This document shows positions 46,080 to 55,568 of a DNA stretch of 64,000 nucleotides, in pieces. Under the pieces are notes generated by a model. It made no database searches. It was not told the DNA's origin and saw only the letters and a program-made list of their open reading frames with translations. The stretch is from Clostridium fungisolvens (GTDB taxonomy: Bacteria; Bacillota; Clostridia; Clostridiales; Clostridiaceae). The stretch spans positions 2,604,001 through 2,668,000 of the forward strand of contig NZ_BLZR01000001.1 in assembly GCF_014193895.1 (NCBI RefSeq), given 5' to 3'. Made by a program: the position numbers and the translations under genes. How positions within the stretch are numbered: the stretch's first letter is position 1; each line of letters starts with the position of its first letter.

Positions 46080-46955
46080 CTAAAGTGTGGAACTAGACAT
46101 ATTTATATATTTATCTAACAATTCATATATCCATGAATTCAGTTCAGTAAAGCAATACCCTAAATTGCTTGCACGACTCACGTCAAGACTAAATGATTCT
46201 TGTCCATTATATGAGCCTTCTAATCCATAAGATGAATATATTGCTTTTATTTTTGTTTTATGTTCTACATAATCAATTATTTGCTTCAAAGAAATTGTAC
46301 CAATACTATTACCATTAATAGGGCCAACAAACTTTTGCTCTGCTATCCATGTTAAAAACTCTCCTGCTTCCGCTGAATTTATAAATCCAATCTGCTCATT
46401 TAGATTATCTAAATTCATTGGATTTCCTTTGATAATTTGTTCAACATAAAAATAAAGTCTCTCAGTATAATCGTCTTCTCCAATTACATATGGAAGTCGA
46501 ACAGCCACAGATTGAAACTTAGGATATTCTTGAAACAACGCACTTTCTGCTTGACGTTTTACTTCAGCGTATGGATACTCTTCCCTTGAACACCATTTAA
46601 GATTATGTGAATCAGGTTCAAACTCATCTTCCAATGTTGATAGATGCTGATTTTCATAAACCGAAGCAGAAGACGTCATTACATACCTTCCACATTTCAG
46701 CGAATCCAGCAATGCCTTCACATCATTTGAACAATATGCAATATTATCACAAACAACATCATAATAGTGTTTACCAATAGTTTCTCTTAAACTATTTGGG
46801 TTAGTTCGTTCAATAATTATTCTCTCAACTTTATCCCCAAAATCATCTTTTGCTTTACCTCTAGTAGCAATTGTCACTTCATGGCCTTTACTTAATAATG
46901 AATTAACTAAATGTTTACCAAAAAAGCGAGTACCGCCTAATACTAATACTTTCAT
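46080..46955 (-). CDS. NAD-dependent epimerase/dehydratase-like (SDR) protein
   Basis: The 291-aa protein opens MKVLVLGGTRFFGKHL, a Rossmann GGTxxxG nucleotide-binding motif. It continues with MTSSASVYEN (about 92-101) and PYAEVKRQAE (Y and K of the YxxxK-like site, about 128-136), typical of extended SDR epimerases, including plant-type and bacterial mRNA-binding relatives. A sugar-nucleotide or isoflavone-reductase-like substrate is possible. The start follows GGGGGAG. It lies 91 bp downstream of the MFS gene and may share its transcript. Confidence 0.85.
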   Translation of the reverse strand: MKVLVLGGTRFFGKHLVNSLLSKGHEVTIATRGKAKDDFGDKVERIIIERTNPNSLRETIGKHYYDVVCDNIAYCSNDVKALLDSLKCGRYVMTSSASVYENQHLSTLEDEFEPDSHNLKWCSREEYPYAEVKRQAESALFQEYPKFQSVAVRLPYVIGEDDYTERLYFYVEQIIKGNPMNLDNLNEQIGFINSAEAGEFLTWIAEQKFVGPINGNSIGTISLKQIIDYVEHKTKIKAIYSSYGLEGSYNGQESFSLDVSRASNLGYCFTELNSWIYELLDKYINMSSSTL

Positions 46956-47045
46956 ACTTTACTCCCCCAATTATATGATCTTTTTATCATTGAGATTTAA
47001 CCAAGAAATAAACATCCATTTTGCCAATCTTATATTACAAAGCTT

Positions 47046-48293
47046 CTAAGCATTTTTTAGTTTCATAGGTTTTGGAAGAAGAAAACATACAATGGATGCC
47101 AATATACAGAAAACTATAGCTGCATAAATTGAAACCTCATATCCTCCAGATACATCATATAAAAGCCCTGGAACATAAGCCCCTAAGGCCGAGCCAATTT
47201 GATGACTGAGAAATACCCATCCTAATATAAGGCCTATAGAATAATTTTTAAAGTATCTTGTTGCAAGCAATTGAGTAGGTGCTACCGTAGCAAAATCCAC
47301 TAATCCAAACACTACCGCAAAAACTAATAGCATAAATGGTTTATGACTATGTATTAAAATTATCAGCGATAAAGCACGTACAGCATATAACACACCAAGC
47401 ATAATCCTATTATCTAATTTATCTGCAAGTATCCCAGATAATAAAATACCTAAAATATTAAATCCTGCCAAAAGACTAACTGCTGCGCCAGTTACCTCAT
47501 TTGAAAATCCACAATCATGAGACAATGGAATAAGATGAGTATCCATCAAGCCTGTTGTGGTTATGCCACAAACGAAAAACTGGAAAAGCAAAAACCAGAA
47601 CTGTCTATATTTTGCTACCTCCCAAAAAGATACCTTAGTTTCATTTGTTACTTCATCATCTTTTATTTCTATATCATTCTCAGCTTCTCCTATTGCCTTA
47701 AGCCCTTTTTCTGAAGGATGATCTTTTAAAAACTTAAGTAATATAGGAAATACAATGAGTATAAGAAATCCCCCTGTATAAACTACAGTATTTCTCCAAC
47801 CAGAATTATTAATCAAAGCTAGACTAGCAGGAACTATAAGCATCTGTCCTGCTCCTCCACCAGCTTCCATAATGCCGAATGCCAGTCCCCTTTTCGCATT
47901 AAACCAATCTGATATTATGACTGTTGTGGCTACGTTGGATAACCCTCCAAATCCAATGGATGCCAAAATACCATATAGTATAAATACTTGCCAAGCTTCA
48001 GTTGCAAAGTGTATTAATAAGATATTAATTCCTATAAAAAAAGCACTGAAAGACATAACTTTGCGAACACCGAATTTATCAATTATTTTACCAAATATAG
48101 GTTGAGAGATACCGTAAATCACAAAGCTTAAGGTAGAAATCAATGATATGGTACCACGATCTAAAGAAAAGCTCTTCTCAAAGGGCTGTATGAATGCTCC
48201 AAAAGAAAGTCTTACACCTTGTGCTGCTAATAGTCCCAAAAAAGATAGAAAAAGAATAACCCAAGCATAATGAATATTATTTTTATATTTCAT
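47046..48293 (-). CDS. MFS transporter (OFA-like)
   Basis: The ATG at 48293 follows GTGGAGG; the upstream in-frame ATG lacks a site. The 415-aa protein has twelve membrane helices. It opens HYAWVILFLSFLGLLAAQGVRLSFGAFIQPF and has motif A-like GKIIDKFGVRKVM (about 63-75). These fit the oxalate/formate antiporter (OFA) family, whose members move monocarboxylates or related anions. The substrate is unknown; the motif order is complete and the protein looks intact. Confidence 0.85.
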   Translation of the reverse strand: MKYKNNIHYAWVILFLSFLGLLAAQGVRLSFGAFIQPFEKSFSLDRGTISLISTLSFVIYGISQPIFGKIIDKFGVRKVMSFSAFFIGINILLIHFATEAWQVFILYGILASIGFGGLSNVATTVIISDWFNAKRGLAFGIMEAGGGAGQMLIVPASLALINNSGWRNTVVYTGGFLILIVFPILLKFLKDHPSEKGLKAIGEAENDIEIKDDEVTNETKVSFWEVAKYRQFWFLLFQFFVCGITTTGLMDTHLIPLSHDCGFSNEVTGAAVSLLAGFNILGILLSGILADKLDNRIMLGVLYAVRALSLIILIHSHKPFMLLVFAVVFGLVDFATVAPTQLLATRYFKNYSIGLILGWVFLSHQIGSALGAYVPGLLYDVSGGYEVSIYAAIVFCILASIVCFLLPKPMKLKNA

Positions 48294-48533
48294 ATTACCT
48301 CCACTGAGCAGTCTGAAATGCTTCAAATATTACAACGTTTTTAATAATCGCCGATCACAGTATCAAAATTAAATCTATGTTTAAGAGTATAATGTACATA
48401 TATAAATTTGTAAAATTGAATTTTTTGAATTGATAATTCAAAATTTCAGATAAGTCCTTGCATTTACGGAAACTTAATTTAGCTCCTTAACTTGAAGTTA
48501 AAGTTATACTCACAGTTATAGCTTAATATTAAG

Positions 48534-48575
48534 AAAAGTACTAATTGAAGTTTTATTATACCTCAATTAGTACCT
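48534..48575 (-). terminator. Terminator of the small cysteine-rich gene
   Basis: On the minus strand GTACTAATTGA pairs with TCAATTAGTAC around a 14-nt loop, followed by TTTTCTT. Apart from this, 48294-48638 shows nothing. Confidence 0.75.
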
Positions 48576-48638
48576 TCATCAACTTTTCTTTTACACAATA
48601 AATACTGTTAATCAAGTACTATAATCATGATACATTTA

Positions 48639-48845
48639 TTACAATAACGCTTTTAATTCAATACATTTCTTATACAAAGGGTCAAATTCGCAACCGCAAC
48701 TTCCACATTCTTTGTCTGCTTGTTCTACTGCTTTGATTAAGTCTATTTTATCTCCATTTCCATCAAGATATGCTTTTGAAGGAATAGCAATTAAGTCCCA
48801 TCCTGATTCTACGAATTTTTCTAAAATGCTTTTTAATTCTTCCAT
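48639..48845 (-). CDS. Small cysteine-containing protein (68 aa)
   Basis: A GAAAGGAG site precedes the ATG. The product is helical and acidic at the start and has a metal-type cluster ECGSCGCEFDPLYKKC near residues 46-61. The preceding DKIDLIKAVEQAD segment suggests a small globular helix pair. It recurs as an unknown in clostridial genomes as far as pattern recognition allows. A role in metal binding is an inference. Confidence 0.65.
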   Translation of the reverse strand: MEELKSILEKFVESGWDLIAIPSKAYLDGNGDKIDLIKAVEQADKECGSCGCEFDPLYKKCIELKALL

Positions 48846-49001
48846 AATAAATCTCCTTTCATTATAATTACTTCATTGACTCACTCATAATTAGGAATCT
48901 CACATAAGAAGATACCACCACAACGAGTAGTATCATGTTCCTCAACTAAACAATCCTACTGCTACCTTCCATATCTTACTCTATAGAGCTTGTTCAATAT
49001 A

Positions 49002-49328
49002 TTATTTGGGGCTTCCATTCTTATTAAATAGCTTTCTTAAATGAAGTTCTGTAAATAGGCTAGCTATTAACAGAACAGCAATATTAATATAAAAAGCAAT
49101 CGATACATTGCTTGCATTACTATAATTTATAATGAAACCTAAAAGAATTGATAGTAAACTTCCAACAATAATAAAATTAGAAACATATCTATTTCCTTCA
49201 TTCCAAGTAGTCAAATTCTGCATTGAAAGCTTCGATTTATATCCAAATCCAGTAATTTGCTTTTGTTTTACAAATCTTAATATTAGAAAAAAGATTAATA
49301 TTACCCCACACATTAATATATAGTTCAT
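49002..49328 (-). CDS. SdpI-family-like membrane protein
   Basis: The ATG at 49328 lies after a GGAGG...AGGAG stretch; the longer frame from 49352 has no advantage. The 108-aa protein has three membrane helices and the family segment GFGYKSKLSMQNLTTWNEGNRYVS (about 27-50). In SdpI of Bacillus, the related domain gives immunity to the SdpC killing peptide and senses it. This short single-domain form probably has a similar fold, but its role is unknown. Confidence 0.75.
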   Translation of the reverse strand: MNYILMCGVILIFFLILRFVKQKQITGFGYKSKLSMQNLTTWNEGNRYVSNFIIVGSLLSILLGFIINYSNASNVSIAFYINIAVLLIASLFTELHLRKLFNKNGSPK

Positions 49329-49379
49329 AAAAATTACTCCTGCCTCCCACAAATCTTTTTAATACATAAAACTTCAATA

Positions 49380-49841
49380 TTATGTGCTGCTTTTTAGTTC
49401 ATCCCATGCTTGCTTATATTTTCTTGTACGCTTAATTATATCTTCATCAGTTATATCCTTAATTCTTCTAAAGTCCATATTATGCTCAAGATCCGCTAAT
49501 TTCACCTTGATTGCTAAAGGTTTTGTTTTAATTCTATCAATATAATCAAAATAGTCTTCAGATTCTCTTCTAGTTAAACAATCTAAGACATTTACAATCT
49601 CGTCTGAAAATCCCATATTTCTAAGATCCTCAAAAGTTGTATCTGTATCTTCAACTACATCATGTAAAATTGCCACTATTTTTTCTATTTCATTTTCCAT
49701 CTTACTCATCACATATATTGGATGTAATATGTATGGCATCCCACCCTTATCGGTTTGACCTTTATGCTTATCTACTGCTAGGCATATTGCTTTTTCTAAA
49801 TAACTAATTTTAATCACCTTTTTCTTAGTTTTTATAATCAC
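49380..49841 (-). CDS. RelA/SpoT-type HD hydrolase (small alarmone hydrolase-like)
   Basis: The 153-aa single-domain protein shows HPIYV (H40, P41), LHDVVEDT (H60, D61, E64, D65) and KLADLEHNMDF (D117, H120, N121). These are the HD motifs of the (p)ppGpp hydrolase domain, as in MESH1. It has no synthetase domain, so it should only degrade alarmones or related nucleotides. The start is uncertain: a GTG at 49841 lacks a clear site, while an AAGGTG site lies just before the KISYLEKAI segment, leaving possible internal starts. Confidence 0.82.
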   Translation of the reverse strand: MIIKTKKKVIKISYLEKAICLAVDKHKGQTDKGGMPYILHPIYVMSKMENEIEKIVAILHDVVEDTDTTFEDLRNMGFSDEIVNVLDCLTRRESEDYFDYIDRIKTKPLAIKVKLADLEHNMDFRRIKDITDEDIIKRTRKYKQAWDELKSST

Positions 49842-50122
49842 TGCTACTGGGTTACTAGCTTAATTTTTAATTCGTACATGCTAAAAGTTATAGGTGTATG
49901 ATTTTCAAACACGTATAAATTAATTTCCAACATAGGTACCCTTTATAGATTGATAATTCTATATCTAAACTTGTATTTTTAAAGACTATGGTCAGAACTT
50001 AGTACAGTCTTAAAAATAGTGTTAAGTTTAGAGATAGCCCTACTTAACTAGACTTATATTAATATAATAGACATAAAAATTATACATTAATCTTTTGCCC
50101 AATATTTCAATGTATGTTAAGC

Positions 50123-51007
50123 TTAAACTTTCTTTGTCATATAACCTTTTTCTGCTAAGCTAACAAATCCTAATTTATCATAAAAAACTTCTGCATTATT
50201 ACCTACAGTAACATTTAACCTTATTGCAGAATATTTTTGGGATAATAAGTTCAATGTTCTTTGTAGCATCTTTGCTCCTATCCCTTTGCGTTGAAATTCT
50301 GGATGTACTACAAAATCAAGTATATATGGTAATCCATTAACATATCCAACCATACATGCTCCAACAAATTGGTTTGAAATTGTATCAAAAATCAATGTAG
50401 ACCAATCATTAGTAATATTCATTGCTTTAATATGATTAAAATACGATTGAACATTTAAAAGTTGAAAATCATATGATTGAGATGATATATACTGAAACTT
50501 ATTATTACCATAAGAATCAAAATATAGTTTCGCCATAGCTTCAACATGCTCAATTTCAGGGGCTACTATCTTATATCGATCTTCCCAAATCACATTAAAT
50601 TCATCAGTAGCACACACCATAAGTTTATCAATTCTATTCAATTGAAAACCCGCATTAATATAAGAGTCTATTACTCTTAAATCAGCATCTGGAATTATAA
50701 TTTCCTCAGTTTCATCAGATATTGTATTAACATGTAAAGTTAATACCTCAATTAATTTGCTAATATCATCAAATGGAGGTATAACAAATATACATTTAAG
50801 AATATTGGTTTTAATAAGTGCCCCACCTATCCTTTTACCTTCTTTTTCTATCCAGTAACAAATATCTAAGTTTTTATACCGATCAATATCACTTTGAAAG
50901 CTTAATGACATCCATTCATTAAAGTTACTCAATCTATAAATAGCATGATATTTAGCCCATTGTTCTGAGTTGGCCTTATAAATTCTATATTCATTTAAAT
51001 TTTCCAA
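50123..51007 (-). CDS. GNAT-family N-acetyltransferase (two-domain)
   Basis: A TTG start at 51007, eight bases after AAGGAG, gives 294 residues. The first half is a degenerate N-terminal GNAT-like domain; the second has EFQRKGIGAKML (motif A, the acetyl-CoA loop, near residue 244) and FYDKLGF. The family acetylates amines on antibiotics, small molecules or proteins; the substrate cannot be told. It is one of five GNAT genes in the last 14 kb. Confidence 0.88.
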   Translation of the reverse strand: MENLNEYRIYKANSEQWAKYHAIYRLSNFNEWMSLSFQSDIDRYKNLDICYWIEKEGKRIGGALIKTNILKCIFVIPPFDDISKLIEVLTLHVNTISDETEEIIIPDADLRVIDSYINAGFQLNRIDKLMVCATDEFNVIWEDRYKIVAPEIEHVEAMAKLYFDSYGNNKFQYISSQSYDFQLLNVQSYFNHIKAMNITNDWSTLIFDTISNQFVGACMVGYVNGLPYILDFVVHPEFQRKGIGAKMLQRTLNLLSQKYSAIRLNVTVGNNAEVFYDKLGFVSLAEKGYMTKKV

Positions 51008-51095
51008 AAGCTTAGCTCCTTTATATTAATTAATTCGTTTCTAATAATTTTGCATTAATCATGCAAGACATCTTATAATACAATTAATGTAATCA

Positions 51096-51290
51096 TTACA
51101 CTTCCTTCTCAAAAATCAACTCATAATGTGTTGCAGAGCCGTATATACCTGTTGGAGGAGTTAAAATTTGCACTAACCTCCATCCTGCTTTTGCGTATTG
51201 CTCAATTATGGCATGATGATCCTGCTTTGGTTTTAATTCCTTTAGTGAGAATTTTTTCAACTCTATCCTTACAAATTCATATTTATACAT
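51096..51290 (-). CDS. DUF4177-like small protein (64 aa)
   Basis: The product reads MYKYEFVRIELKKF, then IIEQYAKAGWRLVQILTPP and ends HYELIFEKEV. This YKYExV...GWxLVQ...xFEK pattern is DUF4177. The start follows GAGGTG and overlaps the end of the HD gene by 8 bp, implying co-translation. Function is unknown; a second such gene lies at the right end of the window. Confidence 0.8.
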   Translation of the reverse strand: MYKYEFVRIELKKFSLKELKPKQDHHAIIEQYAKAGWRLVQILTPPTGIYGSATHYELIFEKEV

Positions 51291-51972
51291 CTAACACCTC
51301 ATTTACACCGTCAATTTCTGATCTTAGTGTTTTAAAATATTCATCCATAAATTCCAGTCTTTTTTCACCGATTTCTTTTGCAGTTTTTGTATATAATTTA
51401 TTAGGGATTTTCTTGAATTTTATTTCATATTCGATAAAAGGTGTGTGTTTTGATACTTCTTTTATTCTTCCATTTTCAACGGTATTTGATTTCAGATAAT
51501 GGTTTAGATCTGTGTTTGTTGTTAATCTCTGTCCAAATTGTCCTGCTAACATAAAGGAACGAGCAATGCCAGTTGCTCCTATAATATCAAGTTTGTCTGA
51601 GTCGAAAAGTATTTTTGCCTCTATTGTTTTAGGTTCATTTCCTGTCCTAAATCTATGAGCACTGATGCAATGTTTTATCTTATCAATCTTTTCTTCTTCA
51701 TATCCTAATTGTTTTAATATATCTTCGGCAATGTAACAGCCTAAGACAGCATGATCAATTTGTCCAGTGTTATCTTGGCTTTCTTCCACTCTTGCAATAT
51801 CGTGCAATAATGCTGCTGGGATGAGAATTTCTAAATCTACATTTTGCTCATTCTTTGCAATCAATAAGCAAAGATTATAAACCCTAAGTACATGATCTAA
51901 ATTATGGGCTGAGCAGGTTAATCTTTCCTTAACAATTTCTAAAATCTTTTTATGGTTCATTTCAATATCCAT
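51283..51972 (-). CDS. HD-domain phosphohydrolase (YedJ/YpgQ-like)
   Basis: The ATG at 51972 after GTGGAGG is the start. The 229-aa protein has HNLDHVLRV (H23, H27), LLHDIAR (H57, D58), then IKHCISAHRF and LFDSDKLDIIGATGIAR. This is the pattern of the YedJ/YpgQ nucleotide or pyrophosphate-hydrolysing HD family. It overlaps the DUF4177 gene that follows. The substrate is probably a nucleotide. Confidence 0.88.
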   Translation of the reverse strand: MDIEMNHKKILEIVKERLTCSAHNLDHVLRVYNLCLLIAKNEQNVDLEILIPAALLHDIARVEESQDNTGQIDHAVLGCYIAEDILKQLGYEEEKIDKIKHCISAHRFRTGNEPKTIEAKILFDSDKLDIIGATGIARSFMLAGQFGQRLTTNTDLNHYLKSNTVENGRIKEVSKHTPFIEYEIKFKKIPNKLYTKTAKEIGEKRLEFMDEYFKTLRSEIDGVNEVLDV

Positions 51973-52069
51973 ATATTCCTCCACTAGTTACAAAATACTT
52001 GTATTTTCCAAATCATCTTATCATATTTCATAGTAGTTTTTTTAATATTCTTCTGATTAATATGCACCC

Positions 52070-52711
52070 TTAATCACATAATATGAATTTTAGTATATCA
52101 GTCAAATTATCAGTATCAACTGCATGTCTTGCACTCAGCTTTACTTCTTCAGAAGCATTTATTGCTATAGATTTTCCGCAGTATTTAAAAATAGGTATAT
52201 CTGTTGAACCATCACCAACAGCAATGCATTCCTCAGGTTTTATATTGTTATTTTCACAAAAATGTTGTAAACACTGTATTTTTTGTTCTGCTCCAATATA
52301 ATCAAGAATCTTTCCTGTAAATACGCCTTCAATCACTTCATAATTACTACCATAATAAGAATCAAAGCCCCAAATATCACATGCAGCTTTTGCTACTTGT
52401 TTTGGTCCTACAGTAACCACAATGCACTTAATATTTTTTTCATGTATTATTTCAACTACTTTTTTTATATTTTTCAATGGTTTCGTTCTCTCCAAAAAAG
52501 ACTGAGAAATTTTATACTCTTCAAGACCTAAAAGTAGTTCTGCCCTAAGATAATCTGCTGCTTTGTAGTCAAGTAGCCCCTTTTCCTCTTGTTCTTGGAT
52601 AAAAGAGTGCTCTCTTTCTCTACCATTCAAAATGCACGGTAACATAACTTAATGAATTTCTCTAATTAAAGTATCATCTAGATCAAAACAAATGAGTTTA
52701 AACCGCTCCAT
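52070..52711 (-). pseudogene. HAD-IB phosphatase broken by an in-frame stop
   Basis: An ATG at 52711, well placed behind AAGGAG, starts MERFKLICFDLDDTLIREIH, which holds catalytic motif I (DLDDT). Codon 21 is TAA (52651-52649). The same frame continues with VMLPCILNGREREH and a full remaining HAD domain, including VVTVG (motif II) and AVGDGSTDI (motif IV). A downstream ATG at 52645 has no ribosome site and would lack motif I. Most of the protein is intact, so the stop is recent or a sequencing error. Intact relatives act on phosphoserine-like substrates. Confidence 0.88.
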
Positions 52712-52827
52712 TCCTATACTCCTTATCCTAATTTAATAATCTGACATTCTTAACATATTGCAAATATGTTGCAACTTAGTCATACCGATTACATTTTAAA
52801 TCAAACGATTGTAATTATAGATATACT

Positions 52828-53607
52828 TTACTCACCAATCATTTTCATAGCATCTTCTATATCAATTGCAGTCATTTCTACCCATGCAGTTTTATATCCA
52901 CACTTAACAGCATTACCTTTTGATGCAATGTTAGACCATGCAGTACAATAAAATGGTACCTTACCTAGTTTAATAATTTCATCCGTCAAAATCTTTGTAA
53001 GTGTTGATGCAACACCCATTCGTCTATATTCTGGTAATACATCAATACCTATCTGCCACATTTTATTACAGTCATTGCTTGCACCTGCCACACCAGCTAT
53101 CTTTCCATTTACATATCCCACTACTGCTAACACGTCTTTTTTATCACTATCAGAATTATAGCCTAATGCCATATGAAATCTATCATCTTCATACAATGCT
53201 AGAACTTCATCTTCAGAAAATATTTTCACCTCAATATTTTCATTAATTAATACTTGCTTTTCTAAATCAGGGAGAAAGAACTCTGCGATAAAACATACAC
53301 ATTTGCCGTATTTTTCAAACTCTCTATTTAATACAATTAACTGTGGTGTATCAAAGCATCTATATTCTGAATGTCTACTAACAAAACCTTCCATAAACTC
53401 TTTTATTCTTTCGTCCACTGAGGCAACTAACCCTTCCCCATAATAAGCTAATCCGCAAAACATTGGTTTTGTGTAACACTTTTTTCTTCCTTCATTTAGT
53501 TTTGATGTTACAACAGTGCTTCCTTTATTCATGAAATCAGTAACTTTGCAGTTTAAATCTATTGCCGATTGTTCCATAGCAATCTTCCATATATCTTTAT
53601 TATTCAT
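52828..53607 (-). CDS. GNAT-family N-acetyltransferase
   Basis: The 259-aa protein starts after GAAAGGAAA. The N-terminal 110 residues resemble the extra domain of a GNAT subfamily, and the C-terminal half has motif A, PEYRRMGVASTLTKIL (about 203-218), then a Trp-Ser-Asn pair and KCGYKTAW. The usual CoA-binding loop is present as RRMGVA. Substrate unknown. It lies upstream of the broken HAD gene in the same direction, with an APH-like kinase upstream of it. Confidence 0.88.
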   Translation of the reverse strand: MNNKDIWKIAMEQSAIDLNCKVTDFMNKGSTVVTSKLNEGRKKCYTKPMFCGLAYYGEGLVASVDERIKEFMEGFVSRHSEYRCFDTPQLIVLNREFEKYGKCVCFIAEFFLPDLEKQVLINENIEVKIFSEDEVLALYEDDRFHMALGYNSDSDKKDVLAVVGYVNGKIAGVAGASNDCNKMWQIGIDVLPEYRRMGVASTLTKILTDEIIKLGKVPFYCTAWSNIASKGNAVKCGYKTAWVEMTAIDIEDAMKMIGE

Positions 53608-53672
53608 ACAGTATTTCCTTTCTAAATATTTTGCATCAATTTTACTTATGCAATTAAGTTATAGTAGACTCA

Positions 53673-54578
53673 TTATAATTTCACTTGAAAGCTGATTTTT
53701 TCTTTATTGTCCCATAGCCATAACAAGGTTTTTGCAGCTCCTTTAGTACCAGATATGTTATTGTTGTTAGCAAAATATGCAACAAAAAGCATTTCGATAG
53801 CAACCATCATAACTGGGATAGCTTTTATCTCGTCAGAGCTTAGCGGGGTTATTGAGCTGTAACCCTTAACTATTCTATTTAATATTTCAAACCATTTCGT
53901 TGTTTTCTTGCTGTCAACAGTGTTATCAATTAAAAAACTCAATGACATATAGCATAGATCAAAAACACGTGCATTGATTTGACTTAAATCAAAATCTATA
54001 TAACCTGTTAGAATGTTATTCTTAAACAACATATTTCCTGGATGTATGTCTCTATGTATTAACTGACGAGTCAAATTTGGATATACTTCTTTTAATTCCG
54101 AAACACATTTCCTTAAAATATCATCAGGTATTAAAGTGATATTTTTATCCTCGAAGGTCTTCGATACCCAACCAACTATCTCATCATAAAAGTTATTATC
54201 ATAACAAGAAATCTTAGCTTGACATGCTTTAAATGCTATATGAAGTGTACCAATTACTTGTCCAATTAGATATGCTAATTCAGAATAATTCTGCTGGTAA
54301 ATATCAGTTAAATGCTCTCCATCAATTTTTTCGCTTATAAAAAAATATGCATTATCCTCGAATATATATTCTAATCCATCCATAGTCTTTATCACTGTAG
54401 CCACTGGTATATTTTGCTCTGATAGAGCATTAATCATCAATAAATTTTTATGCATTTCATCAATATTTTTCCCGGTTTTTAAGATATATTTATCACCAAT
54501 TTGCCAAGCAGAACTATAAATTTGCTTAAAAGGCTCATTTGAAAGATTCCAGCGCTTTAAAACCCGATTTATGTCCAT
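53673..54578 (-). CDS. APH-family phosphotransferase
   Basis: The 301-aa protein has the APH kinase motifs: a Lys in KYILKTGK (about 31-37), the catalytic loop LIHRDIHPGNML (about 174-185, D178 and N183) and the metal-binding YIDFDLS (about 193-199). All key residues are canonical, unlike the family member at 1385-2434. It may phosphorylate a homoserine-like compound, sugar or aminoglycoside; no substrate is implied by the context. The start follows GAGGATG. Confidence 0.92.
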   Translation of the reverse strand: MDINRVLKRWNLSNEPFKQIYSSAWQIGDKYILKTGKNIDEMHKNLLMINALSEQNIPVATVIKTMDGLEYIFEDNAYFFISEKIDGEHLTDIYQQNYSELAYLIGQVIGTLHIAFKACQAKISCYDNNFYDEIVGWVSKTFEDKNITLIPDDILRKCVSELKEVYPNLTRQLIHRDIHPGNMLFKNNILTGYIDFDLSQINARVFDLCYMSLSFLIDNTVDSKKTTKWFEILNRIVKGYSSITPLSSDEIKAIPVMMVAIEMLFVAYFANNNNISGTKGAAKTLLWLWDNKEKISFQVKL

Positions 54579-54683
54579 ATATTCATCCTCTTTTACCTAT
54601 AATATTACTCTTGATTTCAAATTGTTATTTTATGGAAAATTAAAACAACTAATTTTAAGTTCACAACCTTCTACTGAGATTCA

Positions 54684-55190
54684 TTATATTTTTACTTCTG
54701 TATGATCATTTAAATATTTTTTAAACTCTGCAAAACCGTCTTTAGTTGTGCTCCAATGTATGAATTTCATATTTAACTTTTCAGTTTCTTCTGGAAATCC
54801 AAAGCTGTCATCCATATATATAACCTCACTTGGCTCTACACATATTCTTTTACATGCAATTTTATATATTTCTGGTTGTGGCTTCTCTACACCCTCCATT
54901 TCTGAATTAACAAAATCCATAAATTCAGAGTAACCATAATATTGATCCCAATACTTAAAGGTTGCTTTTGGCCCATTGTTAACAACACACATTTTAAAGT
55001 ACTTCTTTAATTCAGGTAACACTTCCCACAACGGTTCATACTTTTTATATGATGTAACTATTTCTATAATCTCATCTTCTGTAGCAGTATTTTGTAAAAG
55101 CTTATTGTATATACTTTTTACTCTTTCACCGTTACTGCTATCATTTTCAACTAACACACCATGCCAGTCAAATAGTATACCCTTTATCAT
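54684..55190 (-). CDS. HAD-like hydrolase with altered motif I
   Basis: The 168-aa protein opens MIKGILFDWHGVLVE. In the usual HAD motif I (DxDGVL), the second Asp, the general acid/base, is His here (residue 10). Motif II appears as VNNG, motif III as GVEKPQPEIY with a catalytic Lys, and motif IV as MDDSFG. The cap is small. The changed residue suggests weak or altered activity, or a regulatory role. The start follows GGGGGGA. It is otherwise intact. Confidence 0.82.
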   Translation of the reverse strand: MIKGILFDWHGVLVENDSSNGERVKSIYNKLLQNTATEDEIIEIVTSYKKYEPLWEVLPELKKYFKMCVVNNGPKATFKYWDQYYGYSEFMDFVNSEMEGVEKPQPEIYKIACKRICVEPSEVIYMDDSFGFPEETEKLNMKFIHWSTTKDGFAEFKKYLNDHTEVKI

Positions 55191-55475
55191 AGATGTCCCC
55201 CTAATATGTAAATTCGTGATAATTTGCAGCTATTAATTTCCCACTTGTAATTATATCATTATTTTCCAGTTGCACCCACATAATTACAAGACATTTTAAT
55301 CTTTTTCACTGGTTTTTTAATTTTCAAATATCCTAATTCTCAATCTTAAATTTAATACGTATATCCATAAACTGCTCAGTCATAAAACTCAAAATAAAAT
55401 TTTGATTATTCTACGAATCCTTATTTGGATAAATTCTAATATAAATCAGTTTACCTATATTTTTATATAACAACT
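55191..55475. other. Intergenic region upstream of the HAD-like gene
   Basis: AT-rich, with no clear promoter, repeat or RNA motif recognised. It ends at the terminator of the next minus-strand gene. Confidence 0.4.
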
Positions 55476-55518
55476 TAAAAACACCCCATAATCCAGATTT
55501 GAACAATGGGGTGTTTCA
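55476..55518 (-). terminator. Terminator of the four-helix membrane gene
   Basis: AAACACCCCAT pairs with ATGGGGTGTTT around a 16-nt loop, with a U-run on the minus strand. Its sequence is related to the terminator at 59975-60016. Confidence 0.8.
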
Positions 55519-55568
55519 AAGAAATATTCAATTTCATCTATTGTGTGGTTTTATAAGAATGTTACGAT

